Source of the DNA: Paludibacteraceae bacterium | Lineage (GTDB): Bacteria; Bacteroidota; Bacteroidia; Bacteroidales; Paludibacteraceae | Assembly (NCBI GenBank): GCA_017447875.1 | Contig: JAFSMP010000028.1 | Coordinates: 1 to 64,000, forward strand | Direction: 5' to 3' | Length of the DNA stretch: 64,000 nt | Shown: positions 44,104 through 52,967 of the stretch, piece by piece | How the letters are laid out: each line of letters begins with the position of its first letter | Position numbering within the stretch: the first letter of the stretch is position 1 | Program-made: the position numbers and the translations under genes | Notes under the pieces: generated by a model | What the model was told of the DNA's origin: nothing | Seen by the model: the letters and a program-made list of their open reading frames with translations, nothing else | Database searches by the model: none

Positions 44104-46430
44104 TGAATAAAATCATTTCTAAAAGATTTTTCTCGGACAATGTAGCGGAGCTTGTAGTTGAAGCTCCGCTTATTGCCCGTAGTCGCCGTGCCGGACATTT
44201 TGTTATCGTGCGCGTGGACGCTGTGTCCGAACGTGTGCCCCTGACGATCGCCGGTGCAGACATAGAGAAAGGTACGATCAATCTGGTCGTGCAACAAGTG
44301 GGTGCGTCCACCCATAAACTCTTAGCCCTCAATCCGGGCGACATGATCCATGACGTCGTAGGTCCGCTCGGTAAAGCGACGCGTATTGAGAAGTACGGAA
44401 CGGTCGTGTGTGCCTGCGGTGGTGTAGGCGCTGCACCGATGCTGCCTATCGCCGAAGCGCTCAAGAAAGCCGGTAACAAAGTAATCACCGTCCTCGCAGC
44501 CCGCAACAAAGACCTGCTTATCCTTCAAGACGAACTGGCACAATGGTCTGATGAACTGATCATCATGACCGATGACGGTTCTGCCGGACAGCAAGGTGTC
44601 GTCACCGTCGGTGTGGAGCAAGTCATCAACCGCGAGACCGTCAACAAGTGTATCACCATCGGTCCGGCGATCATGATGAAGTTTGTCGCGCTCACGACGC
44701 AGAAATATAACATTCCTACCGAAGCATCGCTCAACACCATCATGGTGGATGGCACCGGTATGTGCGGCGCCTGCCGCGTCACCGTAGACGGTAAGACCAA
44801 GTTCGTCTGTGTGGACGGACCGGAGTTCGATGCCCACGGCGTAGACTGGAACGAGATGCTCAGCCGCATGAAAGCTTTCAAAGCGGAAGAGGCAGAGGCG
44901 ATGGAGGCCTACAAAGCTTCCAAAGAAGGTGGCAACCCGACGGTCAACCGACGGTCAACCGACAGTCAAAGCCAAGGTCAGGCAACGATCACCCCAGTCG
45001 AACCCTTCGAAGGCAAACCGAAAGACCGCGTAGCCATCCCCCGTGTACAGATGCCGGAACTGCGTCCCGAAGTGCGTGTGAAGAGTCTGCACGAAGAGGT
45101 CAACCAAGGTCTTTCGTTTGAACAAGCCATCACTGAGTCCCACCGCTGTCTCAACTGCAAGAACCCGACCTGCGTACAGGGTTGTCCGGTCAACATCAAC
45201 ATCCCGGGATTCATCAAGAAATTGGAGACCGGTGACGTCCTCGGAGCCGCAGCGGTCATCAAAGAGAGTTCCTCCTTACCCGCAGTCTGCGGTCGCGTCT
45301 GTCCGCAAGAGAAACAGTGCGAGTCGCAGTGTATCCATCTTAAGATGGGACATCCTGCCGTTGCCATCGGTTACCTCGAGCGCTTCTGCGCAGATTATGC
45401 GAATCAGAATACGCAGAATAATCCGAGTACTCAGAATACTCCGAGCGGTCCGAAGATCGCCGTTGTCGGTTCCGGTCCTGCGGGATTGACCTTCGCCGGC
45501 GATGCAGCTAAGTACGGTTACGAGGTACATGTGTTCGAAGCGCTGCACGAGATAGGCGGTGTGCTCAAATACGGTATCCCGGAGTTCCGTCTGCCGAATG
45601 CTATTGTGGACATCGAGATAGACGGTCTTCGTGCACTGGGTGTACAGTTCCATACAGATACGATCGTCGGTAAGACCATCACGATTCAGCAACTTGAAGA
45701 GCAAGGTTTTGCTGGTATCTTCGTTGGTTCAGGAGCCGGTCTGCCGCGATTCATGAATATCCCCGGTGAGAACCTCATTGGCGTGATGTCTGCGAATGAG
45801 TACCTCACTCGCGTCAACCTCATGGACGCGTCTAACCCGGCCACCGACACGCCTGTCCTCTATGGCAAGAACGTAGCGATCATCGGTGGTGGTAACACCT
45901 CCATGGACGCGGTACGTACTGCCAAACGGTTGGGCGCAGAGCGTGCGATGATCATCTACCGCCGTTCCGAAGAAGAGATGCCGGCACGTATCGAAGAGGT
46001 GCATCACGCCAAACAGGAAGGCATCGAATTCCTCACGCTCCACAACCCCATCGAGTACCACGCGGACGAGAACGGTCGTGTGTGTGAAGCCGTGCTGCAA
46101 GTGATGGAGCTCGGTGAACCCGATGAGTCGGGTCGGCGCAGTCCCGTGCCGGTAGAAGGCAAGACCGTCACCATCCCTGTCGATCTCGTCATCGTAGCCG
46201 TAGGCGTTTCGCCTAACCCGCTGATCCCGTCGTCTGTTGAAGGTCTTGAGATCACGCGCAAAGGTACGATCGTCGTCAACGAGGGTATGCAGTCGGCTAT
46301 CCCAACACTCTTCGCCGGAGGTGACATCGTCCGCGGTGGAGCAACCGTCATCCTCGCGATGTCGGATGGTCGCAAAGCCGCTGCCGCGATGCATAAGTAT
46401 CTAACAGGCGAAGCCGGTCTAACAGCGTAG
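44103..46430 (+). CDS. Fusion: DHODB-type ferredoxin reductase subunit + GltD-like NADPH oxidoreductase
   Basis: 775 aa. Residues 1-~260 are a PyrK/SudB-type FAD and NAD domain (AGHFVIVRVD, VCACGGVGAAPMLPIAEALK) with a 2Fe-2S-type Cys cluster MCGACRV near 222. Residues ~310-775 are GltD-like: CLNCKNPTCVQGCPVNI and CGRVCPQEKQCESQC for 4Fe-4S clusters, then GSGPAGLTFA and GGGNTSMDA for FAD and NAD(P). Such fusions are common in Bacteroidota and resemble NfnAB electron-bifurcating enzymes. Two arrays insert residues at ~279-289 (11-nt x3) and ~435-449 (9-nt x5, NQNTQNNPSTQNTPSG), both at domain joints. Confidence 0.9.
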   Translation: MNKIISKRFFSDNVAELVVEAPLIARSRRAGHFVIVRVDAVSERVPLTIAGADIEKGTINLVVQQVGASTHKLLALNPGDMIHDVVGPLGKATRIEKYGTVVCACGGVGAAPMLPIAEALKKAGNKVITVLAARNKDLLILQDELAQWSDELIIMTDDGSAGQQGVVTVGVEQVINRETVNKCITIGPAIMMKFVALTTQKYNIPTEASLNTIMVDGTGMCGACRVTVDGKTKFVCVDGPEFDAHGVDWNEMLSRMKAFKAEEAEAMEAYKASKEGGNPTVNRRSTDSQSQGQATITPVEPFEGKPKDRVAIPRVQMPELRPEVRVKSLHEEVNQGLSFEQAITESHRCLNCKNPTCVQGCPVNINIPGFIKKLETGDVLGAAAVIKESSSLPAVCGRVCPQEKQCESQCIHLKMGHPAVAIGYLERFCADYANQNTQNNPSTQNTPSGPKIAVVGSGPAGLTFAGDAAKYGYEVHVFEALHEIGGVLKYGIPEFRLPNAIVDIEIDGLRALGVQFHTDTIVGKTITIQQLEEQGFAGIFVGSGAGLPRFMNIPGENLIGVMSANEYLTRVNLMDASNPATDTPVLYGKNVAIIGGGNTSMDAVRTAKRLGAERAMIIYRRSEEEMPARIEEVHHAKQEGIEFLTLHNPIEYHADENGRVCEAVLQVMELGEPDESGRRSPVPVEGKTVTIPVDLVIVAVGVSPNPLIPSSVEGLEITRKGTIVVNEGMQSAIPTLFAGGDIVRGGATVILAMSDGRKAAAAMHKYLTGEAGLTA
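44937..44969. repeat. 11-nt tandem array CCGACGGTCAA x3 in the DHODB/GltD gene
   Basis: Two identical units and one with a single change (CCGACAGTCAA); 33 nt, so the frame is kept. Confidence 0.9.
45405..45449. repeat. 9-nt tandem array x5 in the DHODB/GltD gene
   Basis: Units CAGAATACG, CAGAATAAT, CCGAGTACT, CAGAATACT, CCGAGCGGT, the same family as the GGGPS-TadA linker. Confidence 0.9.
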
Positions 46431-46468
46431 CGGTCCTACAGTGAAACGGTCTTACAGTGTTAACGGTC
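46416..46468. repeat. 16/17-nt tandem array x3 across the gltD-like stop and dacB start
   Basis: Units begin GGTCTAACAGCGTAGC, GGTCCTACAGTGAAAC, GGTCTTACAGTGTTAAC and continue into GGTC. The array contains the TAG stop (46428-46430) and the GTG start (46457-46459). Confidence 0.8.
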
Positions 46469-47839
46469 TTTTCTCTCATATTATCTATCAATATCCTGTT
46501 AACGAACTCGTTGATGGGACAAGCGAACATGTCGGTATTGGTGCAGAACCTCACGACCGGTGAGGTCATTGAGGAGCACCGTGCCGATAAGGTCGTACCA
46601 CCGGCGTCGGTAATGAAACTGCTGACGACCGGTGCGGCACTGGAGACCCTGGGTCCCGGTTTTCGCTTTCCTACGGTGCTCGAGTACACCGGAGTCATTG
46701 ACAACGGCGTGCTGCAAGGTAACCTGTACATCCGCGGAGGATGTGACCCGTCTTTGGGATGGAAAGGTAAGACCGCCTTCCTCAACCAATGGGTCAAAGC
46801 CGTCAAAGCCGCCGGTATACTACGTATCAACGGAGCCGTCATCGCCGACATGACGATGTTAGACGGGGAAGCACAGAACCCGGGATGGCTTTGCGAAGAT
46901 GCCGGCAACTACTATGCCCCGGGGATCTTCGCGCTTAACTACTACGGCAACACGATGAATATCGTGCTTAAGAGTGCCGAACCCGGTACGGTGGCGACAG
47001 TCATGGGAACCGAACCCCAAGTGGACGATATCGTCTTCATCAATCGTATCCGCTGTGATCGTATCCAGTATGACGGAGCGTTCGTCAGTGGTCTGCCGTA
47101 CAGCAAGGAACGGTACCTGACCGGAGCCGTGCCTTCTAACCTTGGCACTTTCGGTGTCAAAGGCGACCTGCCTAACCCCGGACTGCTGTTAGCACGCCAT
47201 TTCACGGAGCGTCTGCGCGGATCAGGGGTCATCGTAGCCCGCGAAGCGGATTACCTGCCGGACTATAACCCGCTGAACCCACCGCGGCATGAGCTCTATG
47301 TTCATTACTCCGAACCGCTGTCGGAACTGCTCAAAGAGACCAACCAGAACAGCAATAACCTCTATGCCGAAGCAATGTTCCGGTATCTCGGTGCACGATA
47401 CACCTTACCCGGAACGGTGCATAACAGTCAAGAACTCCTTCGCGATTTCTGGCGTCGTCGCGGCGTAGCGGTGCAGAATGCGATCATCAAAGACGGCTGT
47501 GGACTTGCACCGCAAGATGCGATCAGTGCCAAAGCCCTCGTGCAACTGTTAGCCGTGATGCATAAGAGTCCCAACGCGGAAGCCTGGATGGCATCCCTGC
47601 CGGTAAGCGGCAAGAGCGGTACGCTCACTTCGCTCTGCCCCAAGACAGCTCTCGAAGGACGGATTCATGCCAAGAGCGGGACGATAGCCGGAACGAAGAA
47701 CTTTGCCGGTTATATCGACATGCCGAACGGAGACGTATGGGCGTTTGCGGTCCTGGTTAACTCCGCACCGGGCAAAGCGAAGAACGTACAACATGTGATC
47801 CAGAAATACCTGCTCGATGTATATAGCAAGCACCAATAG
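46457..47839 (+). CDS. dacB: D-alanyl-D-alanine carboxypeptidase/endopeptidase (PBP4 family)
   Basis: 460 aa, GTG start inside a repeat array. The signal peptide is short (VFSLILSINILLTNSLMG). Peptidase S13 motifs: Ser51-V-M-Lys54 (nucleophile), Ser299-Asn-Asn, and Lys406-Ser-Gly. It trims or opens peptidoglycan crosslinks in the periplasm. The last 23 nt overlap the birA start. Confidence 0.92.
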   Translation: MLTVFSLILSINILLTNSLMGQANMSVLVQNLTTGEVIEEHRADKVVPPASVMKLLTTGAALETLGPGFRFPTVLEYTGVIDNGVLQGNLYIRGGCDPSLGWKGKTAFLNQWVKAVKAAGILRINGAVIADMTMLDGEAQNPGWLCEDAGNYYAPGIFALNYYGNTMNIVLKSAEPGTVATVMGTEPQVDDIVFINRIRCDRIQYDGAFVSGLPYSKERYLTGAVPSNLGTFGVKGDLPNPGLLLARHFTERLRGSGVIVAREADYLPDYNPLNPPRHELYVHYSEPLSELLKETNQNSNNLYAEAMFRYLGARYTLPGTVHNSQELLRDFWRRRGVAVQNAIIKDGCGLAPQDAISAKALVQLLAVMHKSPNAEAWMASLPVSGKSGTLTSLCPKTALEGRIHAKSGTIAGTKNFAGYIDMPNGDVWAFAVLVNSAPGKAKNVQHVIQKYLLDVYSKHQ

Positions 47840-48536
47840 CACCAACACGCTCCTCAAAGAACTAATAGCTAAAGGCCAAGAGCCAAGGTTCATCTATGCC
47901 GGCTACCAGACAGCAGGACGCGGACAGACAGGCAACAGTTGGGAGAGCGAGAAAGACAAAAACCTCATCTGCTCGATCCTCTTGCCGCCTAACAAAAACC
48001 TGTATTTCCTGAATATAGCGGTAGGTGTGGCCATAATAAGAGTAATTCAGTCTTTTGTCTTTGAGCGAAGCGGTCTTTGTTCTTTGAGCGAAGCGGTCTC
48101 AATCAAATGGCCCAACGATATATACTGGAAAGACAAGAAACTGGCAGGTATCTTATTGGAGAATGCCATCATTGGCAACGAGGTCAAGTATGCGATAGCC
48201 GGCATCGGGCTGAACGTCAACCAAACGGAGTTTGTCTCTGATGCCCCGAACCCGGTCTCACTCAAGCAGATCTATGGTACGGATTTTGATATAGAGAAGT
48301 TGATGCAAGACCTGCTTGATGCCGTTCACACGGTGCTTAAAGAACCTGAAGAAACCATCTGGTCTGAATACAAAGCGCATCTCTATCGCCGGGAAGGATA
48401 CTGGCTGTTCGAAGATAAAAACGGCATTTTTGAAGCACTCATCGACGACGTCCTGCCTACTGGCGAAATAGTCCTTTGCGACAAAAACGGTCAAAACCAC
48501 CCATACGGATTTAAACAAATAAAATATAGAATATGA
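47817..48536 (+). CDS. birA: Biotin--[acetyl-CoA-carboxylase] ligase
   Basis: 239 aa, without the N-terminal HTH, so a ligase only. AGYQTAGRGQTGNSWES binds biotinyl-AMP; IKWPNDIYWKDKKLAGILLE is the catalytic segment; IAGIGLNVNQ follows. Residues ~80-95 (FVFERSGLCSLSEAV) are encoded by a 23-nt near-duplication just before the conserved IKWPND, an unusual place to tolerate an insertion. Overlaps rfbB by 4 nt. Confidence 0.93.
   Translation: MYIASTNSTNTLLKELIAKGQEPRFIYAGYQTAGRGQTGNSWESEKDKNLICSILLPPNKNLYFLNIAVGVAIIRVIQSFVFERSGLCSLSEAVSIKWPNDIYWKDKKLAGILLENAIIGNEVKYAIAGIGLNVNQTEFVSDAPNPVSLKQIYGTDFDIEKLMQDLLDAVHTVLKEPEETIWSEYKAHLYRREGYWLFEDKNGIFEALIDDVLPTGEIVLCDKNGQNHPYGFKQIKYRI
48059..48100. repeat. 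23-nt tandem duplication within birA
   Basis: TTTGAGCGAAGCGGTCT occurs twice, 23 nt apart, in the coding sequence. Confidence 0.85.
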
Positions 48537-49666
48537 AATCTATTATCATTACCGGCGGAGCCGGATTTATCGGAAATCATGTGGTTCGTTTGTTCGTCAA
48601 CAAATACCCGGACTACAAGATCATCAATGTGGACAAGCTGACTTATGCCGGCAACCTGGCTAACCTCAAGGATATCGAGGACAAGCCGAACTACCGTTTC
48701 GTGCGTGCCGACATCTGCGACTTAGACACGATCTATGCACTGATGCAGGAAGAGCAGGTCACAGGAGTTATCCACCTGGCGGCAGAGAGTCACGTGGACC
48801 GCTCCATCAAGGACCCGTTCACCTTCGCCCGTACTAATGTCATGGGCACCCTCTCCATGCTGCAAGCGGCTAAACTGTACTGGGAGTCCCTGCCGGAGAA
48901 ATACGAAGGTAAGCGTTTCTATCATATCTCCACCGATGAGGTATACGGTGCACTCCAGTTAACCCATCCCGAAGGTATCGAACCGCCGTTTACCACCAAA
49001 GCCTCGTCCGGGGAGCACCATCTTGCCTACGGTGAAGACTTCTTCTATGAGACCACCAAGTACAACCCGCATTCTCCCTATTCGGCATCGAAAGCCTCGT
49101 CGGACCATTTCGTACGGGCGTTCCATGACACCTATGGTATGCCGACCATCGTCACCAACTGCTCGAATAACTACGGACCATACCAGTTCCCCGAGAAACT
49201 GATTCCGCTCTTCATCAATAATATCCGTCATCGCAAACCCCTGCCGGTGTACGGCAAAGGCGAGAACGTACGCGACTGGCTGTATGTAGTGGATCACGCA
49301 CGCGCTATCGACCTGATCTTCCACAAAGGTACGATTGCCGAGACCTATAACATCGGCGGCTTCAACGAGTGGAAGAACATTGACATCATCAAGACCATCA
49401 TCAAGACCGTCGATAAACTGCTCGGTCGTCCGGAAGGTGCAGACCTCGATTTGATCACCTACGTCACCGACCGTGCCGGACATGATATGCGGTATGCCAT
49501 CGACTCCACGAAGTTACAACGCGAGTTGGGTTGGGAACCCTCCCTCCAGTTCGAAGAAGGAATCGAGAAAACCGTGCAGTGGTATCTTGACAACCAAGAT
49601 TGGCTCGATAATATCACCTCCGGTGAGTACGAGAAATACTACGACGATATGTACAAAGGTCGATAA
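48533..49666 (+). CDS. rfbB: dTDP-glucose 4,6-dehydratase
   Basis: 377 aa. NAD-binding GGAGFIGNH at residues 8-16, HLAAESHVDRSI, the catalytic Tyr-x3-Lys in SPYSASKASSD, and STDEVYG with the Thr-Asp-Glu triad. A central insert (LTHPEGIEPPFTTKASSGEH) is usual in Bacteroidetes members. It makes dTDP-4-keto-6-deoxyglucose for rhamnose and other deoxysugars. Last gene of the operon; its terminator at 50770-50807 is now separated from it by an IS element. Confidence 0.95.
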   Translation: MKSIIITGGAGFIGNHVVRLFVNKYPDYKIINVDKLTYAGNLANLKDIEDKPNYRFVRADICDLDTIYALMQEEQVTGVIHLAAESHVDRSIKDPFTFARTNVMGTLSMLQAAKLYWESLPEKYEGKRFYHISTDEVYGALQLTHPEGIEPPFTTKASSGEHHLAYGEDFFYETTKYNPHSPYSASKASSDHFVRAFHDTYGMPTIVTNCSNNYGPYQFPEKLIPLFINNIRHRKPLPVYGKGENVRDWLYVVDHARAIDLIFHKGTIAETYNIGGFNEWKNIDIIKTIIKTVDKLLGRPEGADLDLITYVTDRAGHDMRYAIDSTKLQRELGWEPSLQFEEGIEKTVQWYLDNQDWLDNITSGEYEKYYDDMYKGR

Positions 49667-49674
49667 TAATCACT

Positions 49675-49681
49675 TAATATA
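49675..49681. repeat. Target-site duplication, left copy
   Basis: TAATATA, repeated directly at 50761-50767 on the other side of the IS element. Confidence 0.85.
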
Positions 49682-50760
49682 ACGTGAGTTCGATATAATT
49701 TTAAAAGAGGCAAAGCTGATTAGACTGCTCAAATTCCAGATTTAGAGAAGGCTTCTTTGGAAAAAGCAGTACGCTGCAAGTGCAGCAAACGTATTGCACA
49801 AAAAATTAGCAATCGATCTATGGCGTGAGTGTTCCACTTGCGCCATATTTTTCAACTCGTCATTGATCGTTTCAATCAACGCCCGGTGCCTCAATATAAC
49901 TTTGTCAGCCTGACTCATCAGCATATTCTTCATGTTCTTCTTCAGTTTGGTTATCAGTTGAATCCCACCCATAAACAGATTCTCAAACAAGGATTGACCT
50001 ATATATCCCTTGTCTCCGCAAAGCTTGCCTGTTATCTTCTCCACAAACCTTGGATTGTATAGTGGTTGCCTGTCATCTGTATCTCCAGGAGTGATTACAA
50101 AATTGAGTATTTCACCTTTGTCGTTTACTATCAGATGCAACTTGAATCCGTAGAACCATCCCATGGAGCATTTGCCTCTCTGTGCAAACCCGGCAAAGGT
50201 CTTATGGATGCTGATCCGCTGATTCTTGCATACCCGCAGTGGTGTGGAGTCCACAAACGATATTCCTGTACATTCTGCCAGCAAACATAGTTTGACAAAC
50301 ATTCCCATTTCCAGCATCACATCTCTCTCCAATTCCACAAAGCGGTTGTAAGATACCACTTTCGGGAACAAATGCCGGCAATGTTTGCAGATGTGGTTGA
50401 TGTAATAGTGTTTGAGACACTTCTAACCGCCCATATGGAACATGATCATTATGAGGATAATTTCGGCATCACTCATCCGATTGGGCTTGTTTCTATGACG
50501 TTTTCCGTCAAAAAATGCCTTTTTTTGCTCAATTTTTGAAAATTCTTTACAAAAATCATCGATAATACAAAAAATTTCTGTAGCTTTGCACTCGTTTTCA
50601 ACTTGCATAATGTCGGATGTTTTTAGTTTGTACTTTGTTTGATTGGACACTACAAAGTTACAAAAACATCCGCATATATGCAAGTTTTTTTGATATTATT
50701 TTTAGATTATTTTACTATAAATCAAATACTTAGTATTCGTTTCTTATGTCGAACTCACGT
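49682..50760 (-). mobile_element. IS982-family insertion sequence (1079 bp)
   Basis: Ends are inverted repeats: left ACGTGAGTTCGATATAA and right (complement) ACGTGAGTTCGACATAA, one mismatch in 17. Flanked by a 7-bp direct repeat TAATATA, so the ends are exact and the insertion is fairly recent. It carries one transposase, interrupted by an in-frame stop. It lies between rfbB and the rfbB terminator. Confidence 0.92.
49742..50608 (-). pseudogene. IS982-family transposase with in-frame TAG
   Basis: 288 codons from the ATG at 50608; an in-frame ATG at 50683 would add 25 residues. The N-terminal half ends at a TAG at 50423-50425 (codon 62) after IILIMIMFHMGG. The same frame continues KCLKHYYINHICKHCRHLF and then the DDE core: FVDSTPLRVCKN (first D), GWFYGFKLHLIVND, GDKGYIG (second D), and ETINDELKNMAQVEH (E). 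Relatives have an aromatic residue where the TAG lies, so a Tyr codon probably became amber by one change. Without readthrough it is inactive. Confidence 0.88.
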
Positions 50761-50767
50761 TAATATA
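50761..50767. repeat. Target-site duplication, right copy
   Basis: TAATATA; matches 49675-49681. Confidence 0.85.
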
Positions 50768-50769
50768 CA

Positions 50770-50807
50770 AAAACAAAGGACGCTCAGTGTGAGCGTCCTT
50801 TGTTTTT
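50770..50807. terminator. Terminator originally of rfbB, bidirectional
   Basis: 14-bp stem AACAAAGGACGCTC / GAGCGTCCTTTGTT, loop AGTGT, with T5 after it on plus and T-rich sequence on minus. It now lies more than 1.1 kb after rfbB because of the IS, and ends the minus-strand unit on its other side. Confidence 0.88.
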
Positions 50808-50826
50808 ATGCTGTTTTTATTAAATA

Positions 50827-51573
50827 TCAAGCTGCCATTGCAACACTAAACGAATTCGTCGCAACTCCCACCAGACACCGACGAGGATGAATAGAAAAAT
50901 GAACCTTATTCTCTTTTACATCCAATGTCGTGGAAATAATCACCTGACTGTCTTTATCATTGTCTTGTTGACAAGTTGGGTAATTTTTCTTATATGCAGG
51001 CCACCTTCTTTCCAAAAAGTCTTTTTTCATTTCGTCAGTATTCATCGAACATTTTAAAGCACTTTCTTTCGTGAGTGCGATAAACTCTGGCATTTCGATA
51101 ATGCCTTCCAACTTACGGAGCATATAATGTTCATCTTTTTTAGAGATATCATATTGTCCCCATGTGCGGCGTACTTTATATTGGGGGATATTGCCTTGAG
51201 CCACCATATCACATTGGGAAAAATGGTCTCGCTTTATGACAGTAACACATGGAAGATCCATTTTATAATCAGGAGAAAGAGGATTCGTAAATAAGATATC
51301 ATTATCTTCTATTCCTGCTAATAACATGGATTGACCACAAACACAAAAACAATTTGCTTTGTCAAGTAGGAGTGTTTTCCCGTTTTTATCAATAAATCCG
51401 TCTAAATCCAAATTTAAATATTCCTTTTCTTTGGGGATTCCAAGATGCGTATTCCCCGCAAAAGCTACTGGCAAAACAATAGTAGATGACATACGCACGC
51501 AAAACGCAAGTACTAAAAAACAAAACGCCAATACAAGTATTATACCAAAAATCCAAGTAAATAACATATACAT
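50827..51573 (-). CDS. Membrane-anchored protein of unknown function
   Basis: 248 aa. One N-terminal hydrophobic helix (WIFGIILVLAFCFLVLAFCV). A beta-rich domain follows with CFCVCGQSMLLAGIEDNDIL and VTVIKRDHF, weakly recalling the beta-fold of S24/S26-type domains. No catalytic Ser/Lys pair can be assigned. It begins a run of small minus-strand genes with lower GC than the core. No family recognised. Confidence 0.6.
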   Translation of the reverse strand: MYMLFTWIFGIILVLAFCFLVLAFCVRMSSTIVLPVAFAGNTHLGIPKEKEYLNLDLDGFIDKNGKTLLLDKANCFCVCGQSMLLAGIEDNDILFTNPLSPDYKMDLPCVTVIKRDHFSQCDMVAQGNIPQYKVRRTWGQYDISKKDEHYMLRKLEGIIEMPEFIALTKESALKCSMNTDEMKKDFLERRWPAYKKNYPTCQQDNDKDSQVIISTTLDVKENKVHFSIHPRRCLVGVATNSFSVAMAA

Positions 51574-51596
51574 AACTATTTAATAATTAATATTCT

Positions 51597-52079
51597 TTAG
51601 GGAACGGAATAGTTCCTTTTATAGATTCCTCCGCTTTGTGCAACATCAACGTCTACTATATATGTAGGAAAATGGTTGGGTAACCATACTTGCATAAATT
51701 TGATTAATGATGCAACTCCGAATGTTATAGTTAGGAGGAATATCTTCATGTCTTCATCACATCCTTTTCCCATTTTTTCAGAAACATGAAACAATAAGAC
51801 AAGAACACAAGCAACAAAGAATAGAAGAATTGCTATAGGAATCAATATTCTAGATTTCATAGTAACATTTGGATGACCAACAAATATATCAAAAAATGTA
51901 ACAACAATTTCCAAAAAGAATACAATAAAAATCCACGCTACTCCCACTATAGGAGAAGGGGTGTCATCATATATGTATTGAACAAGCCAGTAGCCAAAAA
52001 GCCACAAACCTGCACAGAAAAAAGGAGTTACCCACTGGTGGGCAAAAAGGAGCATTTTATTTTTGTCTTCTCTAGACAT
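51597..52079 (-). CDS. Four-helix membrane protein of unknown function
   Basis: 160 aa. Hydrophobic segments at ~17-35, ~43-67, ~77-97 and ~110-130 with charged loops between, and a short soluble C-terminus (VDVDVAQSGGIYKRNYSVP). First gene behind the promoter at 52105-52136. No family recognised. Confidence 0.6.
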   Translation of the reverse strand: MSREDKNKMLLFAHQWVTPFFCAGLWLFGYWLVQYIYDDTPSPIVGVAWIFIVFFLEIVVTFFDIFVGHPNVTMKSRILIPIAILLFFVACVLVLLFHVSEKMGKGCDEDMKIFLLTITFGVASLIKFMQVWLPNHFPTYIVDVDVAQSGGIYKRNYSVP

Positions 52080-52104
52080 AAAGATATTATTTCAAAAAGG
52101 TCTG

Positions 52105-52136
52105 CAAAATTACTGTTTTTTTTTCATATATACAAA
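52105..52136 (-). promoter_or_regulatory. Promoter of the 51.6 kb unit
   Basis: Minus strand: TTTG, 20-nt spacer, TAATTTTG; ~26 nt before the ATG. Confidence 0.75.
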
Positions 52137-52174
52137 TATTTATTAAAAAAAATGCTTAACACATATATTTTTTT

Positions 52175-52918
52175 CTAAAAATCAAAACAATATCTAAAAA
52201 ATAATGTTAAGCCAGCGCCGATTACTATACTGGCAATAATACTTAAAACATATATCGCCCACTCTCGATCCGTCAAATGAAACGCACGTCTCATTTGCTC
52301 TCCAACATGTTTGCTTTCCAAGGCTATCTTGTCATTAATAATTGTTAATTTTTGAGCTTTCTCGAATTGCCGATCGAACTTATTAGCAATATACTGGCAC
52401 AATCCATCCGCTTTGTTTTTGCCAATGTAGTGATAGCCGATAGATACCATTTTATCGGAGTTATTAGAGAATGAAAGATATAGTTCATCCTCCTGCAGAA
52501 CCAGTTTTACTTTACTCTCTCTTTCCACGAAACGAACATCTGCACCTATTTGTATTAGTCTCTTTATGTAAGTATATTCAGGGCCGTATGAATGGCGCGG
52601 GTCCTTTTCTAACAGAATATTCAAGTTAAGATGTCTTTCTATATTATTTTCATCCAAAGCTGTTAGATATTCTATGCGATGACATGCTCTCTTTTGCTCC
52701 TCCGAGAGATAGTATCCATTACCATCTCGTACGGTAAGCCAGCGCATACTGCGAGTAATCATCCTTGTATAATTCCCCTGATTAGCCGTATTGATATAAT
52801 GGCAGCCTAAGTTATTTAATTCTTCAAGATCTCTTACTTCACGAACGCACGGAAATTTTCTCTCTTCTGTTATTGGTGAAGTAACGGTGTTACTCGTTGT
52901 TTTTATTTCCTTTTCCAT
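52175..52918 (-). CDS. Tail-anchored protein of unknown function
   Basis: 247 aa. A soluble body without signal peptide. The C-terminal helix AIYVLSIIASIVIGAGLTLF suggests tail anchoring in the inner membrane, with the body in the cytoplasm. Residues ~95-150 are charged and ordered; ~180-205 may be helical. No motif recognised. It lies 49 nt downstream of the small 148-aa membrane gene. Confidence 0.55.
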   Translation of the reverse strand: MEKEIKTTSNTVTSPITEERKFPCVREVRDLEELNNLGCHYINTANQGNYTRMITRSMRWLTVRDGNGYYLSEEQKRACHRIEYLTALDENNIERHLNLNILLEKDPRHSYGPEYTYIKRLIQIGADVRFVERESKVKLVLQEDELYLSFSNNSDKMVSIGYHYIGKNKADGLCQYIANKFDRQFEKAQKLTIINDKIALESKHVGEQMRRAFHLTDREWAIYVLSIIASIVIGAGLTLFFRYCFDF

Positions 52919-52967
52919 AATGATAATTAGTATTAAATAGGTATGTTTTACTTTTCCAATTATTCTG

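Noticed and set aside
46457..49666. Full stop-codon reassignment of TAG
   Set aside because: TAG ends several well-conserved genes in the window, including the DHODB/GltD fusion.
50202..50420. Separate short frame within the IS element
   Set aside because: It is out of frame with the transposase, whose two halves are in one frame across the TAG.
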